NCBI GenBank assembly: GCA_017402995.1
Contig: JAFQOV010000021.1
Coordinates: forward strand, 1-64,000
Direction: 5' to 3'
Length of the DNA: 64,000 bases
DNA from: Candidatus Gastranaerophilales bacterium
GTDB taxonomy: Bacteria > Cyanobacteriota > Vampirovibrionia > Gastranaerophilales > Gastranaerophilaceae
The position numbers and the translations under genes are program-made. A model generated the notes under the pieces. The model did no database searches and was not told the origin of the DNA. It was given only the letters and a program-made list of their open reading frames with translations. Shown piece by piece: positions 17,674 through 27,800 of the stretch. The first letter of the stretch is position 1. Every line of letters begins with the position of its first letter.

Positions 17674-18795
17674 ATGAAAATTCCTATTATTAATTCAAAA
17701 AGACAATACGAAACAATTGCACAAAAAGCAGAAGCCGCTGTTTTAGAGGTTATGAGAAGCGGTTCATACATTTTAGGTGCAAATAATAAAGAATTAGAAC
17801 GCGAATTTTGCGAATATCTTGATTGTAAACACTCAGTTGCATTGAACTCTGGAACTGACGCTTTACACTTGGCTTTAAGAGCTTTAGATATCGGTGCTGG
17901 TGACGAAGTTATTTCAACAGCATTTACTTTTGTTGCAACATCAGAAGCAATCGGCATTGTTGGCGCTAAACCTGTTTTTGTTGACATTGACCGTGATACA
18001 TTCAATATTGACCCAGCAAAAATCGAAGCTGCAATCACCCCAAAAACAAAAGCAATTATCCCAGTTCACTTGTATGGTCAACCTTGCGATATGGATCCAA
18101 TTATGGATATTGCAAAACGCCACAACTTGTTTGTAATTGAAGATGCTTGTCAAGCAATTGGTGCTGAATATAAAGGCAAAAAAGTTGGTACAATTGGTGA
18201 TGTTGGCTGCTTTAGCTTCTATCCAACTAAAAACCTTGGTACAATGGGTGATGGCGGTATGTTGACAACAAATTCTCAATATATCAAAGATAGAGTAATT
18301 GCTCTAAGAAACCACGGTGGCGCTGTTAGATACTACCATGATGAAATTGGCGTTAACTCTAGACTTGATGAAATCCAAGCTGCAATTTTAAGAGTTAAAT
18401 TACCATATATTGATAAATGGAACGGCTTAAGAAGAGAACATGCAAAATTGTATAATGAACTTTTTGCAAATTGCTCTTTGATTGAAACTCCAATCGAACT
18501 AGACGCAACTCATTGCGTATATCACCAATATACTGTGAAAGTTCCAAATAGAGATGAAGTTCACAAAATGCTTGGCGAAGCTGGAATCGGCGCAATGATT
18601 TATTATCCTGTTCCATTACATCTTCAAAAAGTACACGCTCAATATGGCTTCAAAGAAGGAATGCTTCCAAATACAGAAGATAATACAAAAGTTGTTCTGT
18701 CTTTGCCTATGTTTGCTGAAATTACAGAAGATGAACAAAGAGAAGTTGCTTCTAAATTAATTGAAATTGTTGAAAAAACAGTTGCATTAGTTTAG
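17674..18795 (+). CDS. DegT/DnrJ/EryC1/StrS-family sugar aminotransferase
   Basis: PLP aminotransferase that aminates a keto nucleotide sugar (or acts as the related dehydratase) in surface-glycan synthesis. 373 residues. NSGTDALHLALRAL (58-71) binds cofactor phosphate, FVIEDACQAIGAEYKGK (153-169) holds the conserved Asp, and K186 in SFYPTKNLGTMGDGG is the Schiff-base lysine, so it is an aminotransferase rather than a His-containing dehydratase. The substrate cannot be named from sequence. ATG follows GAGGAG. It is monocistronic, ending at a bidirectional terminator shared with the convergent rfaE2. Confidence 0.93.
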   Translation: MKIPIINSKRQYETIAQKAEAAVLEVMRSGSYILGANNKELEREFCEYLDCKHSVALNSGTDALHLALRALDIGAGDEVISTAFTFVATSEAIGIVGAKPVFVDIDRDTFNIDPAKIEAAITPKTKAIIPVHLYGQPCDMDPIMDIAKRHNLFVIEDACQAIGAEYKGKKVGTIGDVGCFSFYPTKNLGTMGDGGMLTTNSQYIKDRVIALRNHGGAVRYYHDEIGVNSRLDEIQAAILRVKLPYIDKWNGLRREHAKLYNELFANCSLIETPIELDATHCVYHQYTVKVPNRDEVHKMLGEAGIGAMIYYPVPLHLQKVHAQYGFKEGMLPNTEDNTKVVLSLPMFAEITEDEQREVASKLIEIVEKTVALV

Positions 18796-18814
18796 AATAA
18801 ATCATTTATAAATA

Positions 18815-18845
18815 AAAGACGGCTTAAAATTAAGTCGTCTTTTTT
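18815..18845. terminator. Bidirectional terminator
   Basis: Stem AAAGACGGCTTAA (18815-18827) pairs with TTAAGTCGTCTTT (18830-18842) with one G-U pair, followed by T-run on the plus strand and preceded by A-run. It serves both convergent genes. Confidence 0.85.
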
Positions 18846-18859
18846 ATAAAAATTTAAAT

Positions 18860-19330
18860 TTATTTGTTTTCAATAGTTTTGATTATGTTTGTTGTTGATT
18901 TACCTTCAACAAGATTGATAAACTCAACCTTTCCGCCATTTTTTAACACAACTTGCGCTTCAGGCAATGTATCAATCGTATAATCAGCGCCTTTGGTATA
19001 GACATTTGGTTTGATTTCATCAATTAATTTTTCGGGAGTATCTTCTTCAAAAATGACACAGTAATCTACGAAACCAAGTTCTGATAGTAATTCTGCCCTG
19101 TCTTGCTCGTTGTTTATGGGTCTTTGTGGTCCTTTTAATCTTTTAACTGAAGAATCAGAATTAACGCCAATGATTAAAATATCGCCATATTCGGCTGATT
19201 TTTTTAAATATCTAACATGGCCTAGATGTAAAATATCGAAACAACCATTTGTGAAAACCGTTGTCTTTCCTTCTTCTTTTAATTTTTGAGCCAATAAAAC
19301 AGCTTCTTTTCTATCAATAACTTTTCCCAT
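18860..19330 (-). CDS. rfaE2: D-glycero-beta-D-manno-heptose 1-phosphate adenylyltransferase
   Basis: Makes ADP-heptose, the activated sugar for LPS inner core and a known host-signalling metabolite. 156 residues, the stand-alone adenylyltransferase half of HldE. The nucleotidyltransferase motif is VFTNGCFDILHLGH (25-38, with the HxGH box at 35-38), followed by VNSDSSVKRLKGPQRPI and the C-terminal VEGKSTTNII segment. The ATG follows AAGGA. The kinase half is not in the window. It points to an outer membrane with heptose-containing glycan. Confidence 0.93.
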   Translation of the reverse strand: MGKVIDRKEAVLLAQKLKEEGKTTVFTNGCFDILHLGHVRYLKKSAEYGDILIIGVNSDSSVKRLKGPQRPINNEQDRAELLSELGFVDYCVIFEEDTPEKLIDEIKPNVYTKGADYTIDTLPEAQVVLKNGGKVEFINLVEGKSTTNIIKTIENK

Positions 19331-19340
19331 TTTTATTCCT

Positions 19341-19372
19341 TAAAAATCAACTACCGATTTAACGGTAGTTGA
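19341..19372 (-). terminator. Terminator after the SurA-like gene
   Basis: Perfect 10-bp stem TCAACTACCG / CGGTAGTTGA (19347-19356 and 19363-19372); on the minus strand it is followed by TTTTTA and then directly by the rfaE2 Shine-Dalgarno. Confidence 0.85.
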
Positions 19373-19384
19373 TTAAAATATTAA

Positions 19385-20569
19385 TTATTTTTTAGAATCT
19401 TTTTCTTTTTTAATTTTTTTAATTTTTTGAATTTTTTTAACTTTAGATTTTGGAACTCCAGCGTTTTGCTGTGCTTCAATTTGTCTTGGAAGGGCTTCTT
19501 GAATTTGTTTTTCAAGAGCTTCAGGGTTTAAGCCTTCTTCAATATATTCAATTGTTGCACTAGCTTTTAAACCTTCGATTAATTTTTGAACCGCAACAAA
19601 TTTCTTTTGGTTAGATAAGAATTTTTTCAAGTCTTCTTTTACAGCTGAAAATGGTTGCAAGCCAGGAGCAGCTTTGTCTTGGACAAGAATGATGTGTTCG
19701 CCAAATTGTGATTTAACAATTGGTCCAACAACTCCAACTTTATATGAAAATGCTGCATCTTCAAATTCTTTAACCATTTGTCCTCTCACAATAAAGCCAA
19801 GGTCGCCACTGTTAGCTTGAGCGCTTGGGTCTTGAGAATATTCTTTAGCTAAAGCTGCGAAATTTTTAGGGTTAGCAACAGCTTTTGCATATACTTCTTT
19901 TAAAAGTTTTTGGTTTTTTTCAACTTCTTGTTTAACTTTTTCGTCAATATTTGCACTTGAAAGTTTTGCTTCTTTGTCAGCTTCTGTGATTTTTCTTTTA
20001 ATGCTGTCTGCGTTTGTATCAATCAAGATATGAGATACTTTAACTCTTTCAGGCATTTCGAAGTTTGGTTTGTTTTCGTTATAGTATTTTTGAGCTTCTT
20101 TATCTGTAACTGTGTCTGGACCGCTAATGATATTAACAAGTTTTTCCATTTTAACTTCTGAAGCCATGTCTGAATTTAATCTTTCGTCAGAAATTTTGTT
20201 TTCTTTTAAGATTTTTTTGAATTGTTCTTCAGAGCCAATTTGAGCAATAATTTGCGCTTTTTTGGCTTCAATTTCTTCTTGTGTTGCTTCAATTTTTCTT
20301 TTTGCAAACTCTTGGTTTAAAAGTTCTCTGATGATTACGTCGTTTACATATCTTGCTTTGATAGACAAAACAGCATAGCTATCATCTGCTTGCATTTCTT
20401 TTGGAGCGTCTTTTAATTGCAAGTTTTTAATTTTGTTGAAATCAGTATAAAATTCTTTTTTAGTGATTTCTTTGTCGTTTACTTTAATAACTGCGTTTGG
20501 ATTTTTTGCACATGCGCAAAATAATACAGTTGAACATAAGCACATGATTGCTAATTTTGTAAACTTCAT
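19385..20569 (-). CDS. SurA/PrsA-like peptidyl-prolyl isomerase lipoprotein
   Basis: Periplasmic foldase with a parvulin domain. 394 residues: a signal peptide ending in a possible lipobox (LFCAC), a SurA-N-like helical region (about 30-170), a parvulin domain from MPERVKVSHILIDTN to EHIILVQDKAAPG (including SAQANSGDLGFIVRG), and a Lys-rich tail of about 20 residues. Such proteins chaperone outer-membrane or secreted proteins. The ATG follows AAGGAGG. It lies 18 bp downstream of mfd on the same strand and is closed by a terminator, so it is probably the last gene of the mfd operon. Confidence 0.9.
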   Translation of the reverse strand: MKFTKLAIMCLCSTVLFCACAKNPNAVIKVNDKEITKKEFYTDFNKIKNLQLKDAPKEMQADDSYAVLSIKARYVNDVIIRELLNQEFAKRKIEATQEEIEAKKAQIIAQIGSEEQFKKILKENKISDERLNSDMASEVKMEKLVNIISGPDTVTDKEAQKYYNENKPNFEMPERVKVSHILIDTNADSIKRKITEADKEAKLSSANIDEKVKQEVEKNQKLLKEVYAKAVANPKNFAALAKEYSQDPSAQANSGDLGFIVRGQMVKEFEDAAFSYKVGVVGPIVKSQFGEHIILVQDKAAPGLQPFSAVKEDLKKFLSNQKKFVAVQKLIEGLKASATIEYIEEGLNPEALEKQIQEALPRQIEAQQNAGVPKSKVKKIQKIKKIKKEKDSKK

Positions 20570-20587
20570 CTTTCCTCCTTATTTTAA

Positions 20588-23500
20588 TTAATTATTATTT
20601 GCTTGGAAATTTGTAATTGTCTCAGATATATAATAAAACAAATCTGCCAATTTGTTAAATATTTCGTCAAAATCGTCTTCATTTTTGTTCATAAGTAACA
20701 CGCCTTTTACTTTTGAGAGGGTTTTTGGTGGCTGGCTAAATGTAAAGAATCGTGTATATTTTGTTTGAATTTTATTTTTCAAAAGTAACCACTCTTGCAT
20801 TGTATATGGCATATTGATTCTTATAGTATTTCCCATTTGGCGAACTAATAAAATACCCGCACTTGTTGCCAAAATGCGTAATTTTACAAGTTTAATTAAA
20901 TTATGAACACAATCTGGGATTTTTGAAAACCTATCTTTAAAGCTTAATTCCATATTTTCAAGCTCAGAAATTGATGACACATCTGAAAGTTTTTTGTATT
21001 CTAATATTTTTTGTTCGTATGTTTGCGCCCACTCATCTGGAATATAGGCATCTGCAATTAAATCCACGATTGCTGGTTCGTTTTTCTTTTCTTTCTTTGC
21101 ATATGGGTCTTTGTCTTTTTGTTTAATATCTTCAATGCACTCTGCTAATAAGTTGCAATATGTATCAAAACCGACGCTAACCATTTGCCCGTGTTGATGT
21201 GTGCCTAAAATGTTTCCCACTCCGCGAATTTCAATGTCGCGAAGAGCAATTTGATAGCCGCTTCCAAGATTTGTGAAATCTTTTATTGAATCAAGACGTT
21301 TTTTTGCTTGTTCATTTAGTTCCATTGATTTTTTATAAAAACAGAAGCAGTACGCTTGTTTTTCGCAACGACCCACACGACCTCTTAACTGGTAAAGTTG
21401 TGCCAAGCCAAAGTTTTGTGCGTCGTGGATAATTATTGTATTTGCATTTGGAATATCAAGCCCTGATTCAATTATTGTCGTTGACAATAAAACGTCATAT
21501 TCATGGTTTAAAAATTCGCAAATGATTTTTTCAAGTTCTTGCTCTTTCATTTGTCCGTGTGCAACAGCAATTCGCGCATTTGGAACAATATTTTGCAATT
21601 TTTCTTTAAATTTATTAATGGTTTCAACTCTGTTATATAAATAATAGACTTGTCCATCTCTTTGGATTTCTTGGTTAATCGCATTTTTAATATATGTTTC
21701 ACTGTATTCACCAACATAGGTTTTAATTGGCAACCTATTTTTTGGTGGGGTATTAATTACAGATAAATCTTTTAAACCAGATAACGCCATATTTAGAGTT
21801 CTTGGAATAGGCGTTGCGCTAAGAGATAAGACGTCAATATTTTCTTTAAATTTTTTCAATTTTTCTTTATGTCTAACGCCAAATTTATGTTCTTCATCAA
21901 TTACTAAAAGTCCGAGTTTTTTAAAGTTGATATCGTCTGATAACAGTCTGTGTGTTGCAACAACGATATCTATTTCGCCATTGTTTATCTTTTCAACGGT
22001 TTCTTTTTGTTCTTTTTTGCTGCAAAAACGATTTAAAAGCCCAACGCGCACATCATAGGGCAAAAATCTTTCCTTTAAAACTTCAAAATGTTGCATTGTA
22101 AGGATTGTCGTTGGAGCAATTAAAGCGCCTTGGTATCCACTCATGACTGCTTTAAATAAAGCACGAAGCGCAATTTCTGTTTTGCCGAAACCAACATCTG
22201 CACAGATTAATCTGTCCATTGGTTTTTCTTGCTCCATATCGGTTTTGGTTTCGATAATTGCTTTCATTTGGTCAGGAGTTTCTTGAAATTCGAAATTATC
22301 TTCCATTTCAAATTGCCAAGAAGTATCAGGGTCAAACATTATTCCTTTTGCAATTTTTCTTTTTGCATATAAATCTAATAAATCATATGCGATTAATTCG
22401 ACCTCTTTTTTAACCTTTGCTTTTGTGTTTTCCCAAGCGTTTCCGCCCATTTTAGATAATTTTGGTTTAATATTTGAAGAGCCTCTATATCTTGATAAAA
22501 GGTTGATTTGTTCTGCTGGCATGAAAAGCTTATCTGTTCCTTGAAATTGGATTTCAAGATAATCTTTTTGGTTATCATCAAGTGTTTGTTTTGTAATTCC
22601 GTTATAAATACCAATCCCATGGATACTATGGACAACGTATTCGCCAATTTTTATATCATTAATTGAATCGATAAAATCTTGTGTTTGTTTATTTGAATAA
22701 TATTTTTTAGACGTAATATCGCGAGAACGCTTGTTGAAAAGCTCTTTGTCTGACAAAATTAAAATTTTGTCGTTTGATATTTTATCATCTGTTGAAATTG
22801 CACCTTGGGTAATATTTGGAAGGTAAAAAATATCATCTGAAAAGATTTCAAGCTCGTCAAAAATCTCTTTTAATCTTTGCGGAAAATTTGAACAAAGATA
22901 TATTTTAAAATTCTCATTTAGTGATTTTTTAATGAATTTTGAGATATTTTGAATATCAGAGGAAAATATTGGCGGGGCAGATGTTTCAAACTCGATTATT
23001 TCGTCATAATTTTCCGAAATAAAATTATCTAAATTTATTTTTTTAAATTTTTGAATTTGTTTTTGAAAATCTTTATATGAAAAATGATTAAGATTTTTAA
23101 GCTCTAGTGAAAAATTAGAGTTAATTTTATCAGAATAATCTTCTAATAGGACAGTATCTAGATTTTGATATTTTGCAAAAATTTCAGAGCTTTCTTTAAA
23201 AATCAAAATATAGTCATTAAAAAAATCAAAAATTGAATTTGGCTCAATGAAATCTTCTAAAAAATATTCAATTCCTTCAAAATAGCCAATTTCGTCTATT
23301 TTCTCGTTTAATTCGTCTTTAAGTTTTGTTTTAAATTCATCATCATTTGATTTTTTTTCAAGTCTTTTTTTAAAGTTTTCTTTATTTTCTTCGTTTAAAA
23401 TAAATTTATACAGAGGATAAATTGTCGCATTTTCTATTTTTTTGAAGCTTTTTTGAGTGTTAGGATTAAAATATCTGATATCTTCAATGGTATCAGCAAA

Positions 23501-24052
23501 AAACTCAATTCTAATTGGGTTAATATCTAATCCATAGATATCTAAAATATCTCCTCGAAGAGCAAATTCGCCAATATCTGTGACGTTTGTTGTCCTTTTA
23601 TAACCTAGTTTTATAAGAACTTGAGCGATTTTTGTATAATCAAGAGTATCATTTTTTTTGAAAACAATTTTATTTTTTTCATAAAATTTTGAATTGTTAA
23701 ATTGTTCAAAAAGAGCCTTGGTTGGCGCAAAAACTATGTTTGGCTTGTTGTTTAAAATATTAATTTGTTCTTGATAAATATAATAATTTTTTTCTAATTG
23801 GCTATATGGGCTGATTTCTTGGCTTGGAAAAACCTCACTTTCAAGGTCAAGCAAGCTTTTTAGGTCTTTTTGGGTTTTAAGCGCGCTTTGTTCATCAGGT
23901 GTGATATAAAGAATTTTTTTGCCTTGAGAAACGATTTTTTTTAACAAAAATAAATCAAATGGAAACATAAGCCCTGACAGCGTTAGATTATTTTTGTAGG
24001 GCTTAGTTAAATATTTATTTATGAAATTTAAGTCAATATTATTAAAAGACAT
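20588..24052 (-). CDS. mfd: Transcription-repair coupling factor Mfd
   Basis: Superfamily 2 translocase that removes RNA polymerase stalled at DNA lesions and recruits UvrA. 1154 residues, family length. In order: UvrB-homology N-terminal part, the RNA-polymerase-interacting CarD-like domain (GEYVVHSIHGIGIYNGI near 490), helicase motifs ICADVGFGKTEIALRAL, LLVIDEEHKFGVRH (a DEEH-type box), SLSATPIPRTLNMALSG, and motif VI QLYQLRGRVGR, then the C-terminal inhibitory domain. Its ATG directly abuts the stop of the upstream acyltransferase gene, showing translational coupling. Confidence 0.98.
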   Translation of the reverse strand: MSFNNIDLNFINKYLTKPYKNNLTLSGLMFPFDLFLLKKIVSQGKKILYITPDEQSALKTQKDLKSLLDLESEVFPSQEISPYSQLEKNYYIYQEQINILNNKPNIVFAPTKALFEQFNNSKFYEKNKIVFKKNDTLDYTKIAQVLIKLGYKRTTNVTDIGEFALRGDILDIYGLDINPIRIEFFADTIEDIRYFNPNTQKSFKKIENATIYPLYKFILNEENKENFKKRLEKKSNDDEFKTKLKDELNEKIDEIGYFEGIEYFLEDFIEPNSIFDFFNDYILIFKESSEIFAKYQNLDTVLLEDYSDKINSNFSLELKNLNHFSYKDFQKQIQKFKKINLDNFISENYDEIIEFETSAPPIFSSDIQNISKFIKKSLNENFKIYLCSNFPQRLKEIFDELEIFSDDIFYLPNITQGAISTDDKISNDKILILSDKELFNKRSRDITSKKYYSNKQTQDFIDSINDIKIGEYVVHSIHGIGIYNGITKQTLDDNQKDYLEIQFQGTDKLFMPAEQINLLSRYRGSSNIKPKLSKMGGNAWENTKAKVKKEVELIAYDLLDLYAKRKIAKGIMFDPDTSWQFEMEDNFEFQETPDQMKAIIETKTDMEQEKPMDRLICADVGFGKTEIALRALFKAVMSGYQGALIAPTTILTMQHFEVLKERFLPYDVRVGLLNRFCSKKEQKETVEKINNGEIDIVVATHRLLSDDINFKKLGLLVIDEEHKFGVRHKEKLKKFKENIDVLSLSATPIPRTLNMALSGLKDLSVINTPPKNRLPIKTYVGEYSETYIKNAINQEIQRDGQVYYLYNRVETINKFKEKLQNIVPNARIAVAHGQMKEQELEKIICEFLNHEYDVLLSTTIIESGLDIPNANTIIIHDAQNFGLAQLYQLRGRVGRCEKQAYCFCFYKKSMELNEQAKKRLDSIKDFTNLGSGYQIALRDIEIRGVGNILGTHQHGQMVSVGFDTYCNLLAECIEDIKQKDKDPYAKKEKKNEPAIVDLIADAYIPDEWAQTYEQKILEYKKLSDVSSISELENMELSFKDRFSKIPDCVHNLIKLVKLRILATSAGILLVRQMGNTIRINMPYTMQEWLLLKNKIQTKYTRFFTFSQPPKTLSKVKGVLLMNKNEDDFDEIFNKLADLFYYISETITNFQANNN

Positions 24053-24883
24053 TTAGATTTTGTTGTCGTCTTTCATTCCGATATTTTTGAGTCTGCGTTC
24101 GATATCTCGCCACCAGCTAAGTTTTTGCTTGTATAGATATCTATATCCATTAAAATTGCCTTTTGAAATTTCAAGATTTTGATTGTCTTGTAATTGTTCA
24201 AATTCTTGTGCTAATTTGCGACAAAATTCTTTCCTATCTTCCTTAAACTCGCTGAAAGATTTGACTTCGCCAAATTCAATAATTACTTCAGGCTTGTCTT
24301 GTCTTAAAAAAGAATAATTTACGCTAACCGGACAGATATTTATTCCGCCAAAGTTTTTAATTGCATTTTCAACCAAATATGCAATTCCTGTTTGGAAAAC
24401 AATTGGGCGGTAATGTGGCGGTCTGATTATGCCTTGAGCAAATAGCCAAAAATTAATGTCTGGTTTGTCTAATAGTGTTGCTGCATATTTTAGCGATTTC
24501 ATTGCGTCTTGTGCAGATTTTTTGTTTATAGGAAAACAGCCAATGTATTGAAAAAGTGGAAATCTGTTCATTTCTTCAATCATAAGGCGAAGTCTGCCAT
24601 GCATTATTCCTCTTACAACATTATATCCGACAATACCATCCCACCAATTATTGTGGTTGGCATAAAAAATTGTTGCTTTTGTTTTATCTCTGTTTTCAAG
24701 GTTTTCAACTCCTTTATACATTACAGAATGAAATCTAACGCAGAGCATTTTTTTGAAAACAAAATCAGCAATTATAGACCAAAAGCGGTTGTCTTTTGCT
24801 GTTCTAAATTTTTCTTTTCTATTTCTTAATTTTGTAGGTGGTGTATCACAGTATAGGTGCTTTGGGGTCTCAACTACTGCCAT
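24053..24883 (-). CDS. PlsC-like 1-acyl-glycerol-3-phosphate acyltransferase family protein
   Basis: Membrane-associated acyltransferase of phospholipid or glycolipid synthesis. 276 residues. The catalytic H-X4-D box is HNNWWD (77-82); downstream lie FPLFQYIGCFPINK and FAQGIIRPPHYRP, matching blocks II-III of the family, though the usual FPEGTRS is changed to FAQGIIR. ATG at 24883 is used because AGGAGG sits 5 bases before it; the longer frame from 24925 would overlap the preceding gene. It lies between the zinc-ribbon/AAA gene and mfd. The exact acyl acceptor is not predictable. Confidence 0.85.
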   Translation of the reverse strand: MAVVETPKHLYCDTPPTKLRNRKEKFRTAKDNRFWSIIADFVFKKMLCVRFHSVMYKGVENLENRDKTKATIFYANHNNWWDGIVGYNVVRGIMHGRLRLMIEEMNRFPLFQYIGCFPINKKSAQDAMKSLKYAATLLDKPDINFWLFAQGIIRPPHYRPIVFQTGIAYLVENAIKNFGGINICPVSVNYSFLRQDKPEVIIEFGEVKSFSEFKEDRKEFCRKLAQEFEQLQDNQNLEISKGNFNGYRYLYKQKLSWWRDIERRLKNIGMKDDNKI

Positions 24884-24891
24884 TTTTCCTC

Positions 24892-27800
24892 CTATTTGTC
24901 CTCTATAATCCTGTTTAGTTGACAATGAGCTTTAAAAGAAACAAGCTCTTTGTCGATTTTTTTCACGTAATTTTTTAAGTTTAACCTTTTTGCAAGGTCT
25001 AAAGTTCTGTTATACATTTTTATAACGTTCATTGCATAGTCATATTTTTTGTTGTCCGCTTGGTCTTTGAGTTTTTCGCGGGCAATTGTTGTTTTAAGAT
25101 TGTATAGTTTTAATTGCGAATATAATAAATCGTTAATGTTTGCACTTTGTAAGCCTAAATCGCAATACATTTGCGCATTTTCCATATCGTTTAATTTCAT
25201 ATATGCTTTTGCAAGGAGCTCTTGGAACATAATTTTGAAATAGTTATTGTTATTTTGAGCATTTTCGCAGATTTTAACAGCTTTTTCACAGATTTCAATG
25301 CAATATGTATCGCATTTGTTTGCTAAGGTTGATGCAGCGCTAATATACCAAGCTAAAAGGGCACCAAAGGCAATTTTTTTAGATGAAAAATATTGCATTT
25401 CTTCTGTTGCAACTTCAATAGCTTTTAAATATGATTTTTCTTGCAACATAACATATGCTAAAAGCGTTTTAATTAAGTTTTTAGATACTTCGTCGTTGCA
25501 ATTGTTTGCATATGCACTTGCTTCAAAAAGCTCTTCTTTAATTGTTGAATAGTCAAGTCTTAAAACTTTATTGATTATGCTTATGATATTCCATTGGCTG
25601 ACAAGGTTTGGCGCATCAATGACATATGAAAAATCTTTGACAATTTCTTGCAAAATCAAATCTGACTCATCAAAATATCCTTTTGAAGTGTTTGCCATAG
25701 CACTCGCGTATTTTAAACGTACTTTTAAGATGTCTAGTTTTGAATCTTTTTCTTTAGATAAAACTTTGTCTATTTCTGAAATCAATTCAAACGCCAAAGG
25801 CGAGCCTTGTTGAGAATAGCTTTGTGCTAAGATGATATTTGCTTCAATCCAAGTGAAGAAAATTTCCCCTTGGGTAATCCATTTGTGTTTTTTGAAAAAG
25901 CTTAAATGTTTTTGCAAAGTTGGATTAATTTCGCTGTTTACAATGCTTGCAATTTCTTCCCAAGCACCAAGATTTAATAACGCCTCAAGTTTTCTTGCCT
26001 TAATAAGTGCAACTTGTAATTCAAAGCTTGATTTTTTCTCTGTTTTTTCTTTTTTGTTGAATATTTTTAAAACATTATCTACAATTTCAACAACTGCAGT
26101 GAAGTCTTGTGTTAAATATGCGCTTTTTACAAGATAGCCTGATAAATCTATGATTTTATTTGTGTTTTCATTTTTTTGCGCAGATGTTAAAGCGTTTGAA
26201 AGATAATCTTTTGCTTCAGATGGCGTTTTTGTATAGATTAATTTACCAAGTCTTTCGCAGATGTTGTTTTTGGTATATTCAAAGTTGTCTAGTTTAACAT
26301 TTTCAAGCAAAATTAAGCTTTGTTTTTGAGCCATTGCATAAATATTCACATCACCAATATAGTTTGCATATTGTAAGCTATTTGTCCAAAGACTATAAGC
26401 AAGCTCTTTGTTTCCAATGATTTGTGCCAAAATTGGGCAAATTAAAGGAGAGGTAATGGTTTTGTTGTTTAATTCAATTAATAACCTTTTAGCATCTTCT
26501 TTGATTAGTTCTTCTTCTTTTGCTTTAATGTAACAATATGACCAAGTTAAAGAGTTTTTAAAGCCATAGATGTCGTCTGCTTTTTTCTTTAAATATCCTC
26601 TTTTTTCAAGCTTTTCAACGATTTCAAAGAAATCATTTTCGCTTAATTGAAATACGCTTGATAAAATTCTATAATCAAGTCTATCACCTAATAATGACGC
26701 TGTATTTAAGAAAATATATTCTCTTTCGTCATTTTCTTTTAAGAAATCCAAACGTTCATAGAAACAGTCTTCTAATGTTTTTGGAATTTCCATATCGATT
26801 TTGTCTTTTTTGAATTGAACGGTTTTTTCTTTGACGGTTAAAATTTTGCGCTCAAACAGATATTGCAAAATTTGTTCAATATAGGCAATGTTGCCTTGAG
26901 CGTTATATGCAATTTGAGATAATATTTCCTCGGGAACGTCACAATTTGCCCCAAGTACTTTTTTGATAAAGCTTTTGCTTTCTTGAATTGTTAACTTTCT
27001 AAGCGAAATATTAAGGCAATTGTTATTGTTTAATTTGTTTGTTTGGAAATAAATTGCAATTGAGTGCTCGTTTTTGTAGCCCAAAATTAATTTTGCATTT
27101 TTTTCAAAATAATCTTCTTGAACAAGATATTTTAAAAATCCATATGAAGATTCGTCAATCAAATCAAAGTCATCAATAATGAAAATGATATTTTTTCTTG
27201 ATTTGATATAGTCAAAAACATCTTTTAAATGCTTGTATGTAATCTCTTTGTTGATTAAGATGTTTTCAAAATAATCTTTTTTGATTGGATAAATCAAATT
27301 AGCAAGCGTTTTAAGGTTTTCTTCGTCAATTTTTTCTAAATTTAGCTTGTTTAAAATTTTCTTTTCAAATTTTTTCAAGTTAAATTCTTCTTTTAAAACA
27401 TTAGGGCAATCAAAAAAGCTAATGAAAAAGTTTTGAATTAAGCCATACATGCTGACTTGTGTCAAAGCAGAACACTGAGCGTAGAAAATCAATGTTTTGT
27501 CAGATTTTGCTTTGTTTACTTTTGAATAAAGCTCAGAAAGAAGATGAGTTTTGCCAACACCTCTTGGTGCATTAACTGAAATAGCGCGGACTTGAGAGGA
27601 ATTGTCAGCCAAATTGTTTAAGATGATTTCTAAAGCTTTGTCATATTTTTCATCTTCGCTTTGTTCAAAAGCGGGTTTTTGGTCAAGGAAAATCAATTTA
27701 TATGAATTAGCTGAAATTTTAATTAAAGATAATTCATTGCTCAATTTTCCATATGCACCACTTGAAACGACGACGTCTTTTTCGCTTCCATATTTAAGTT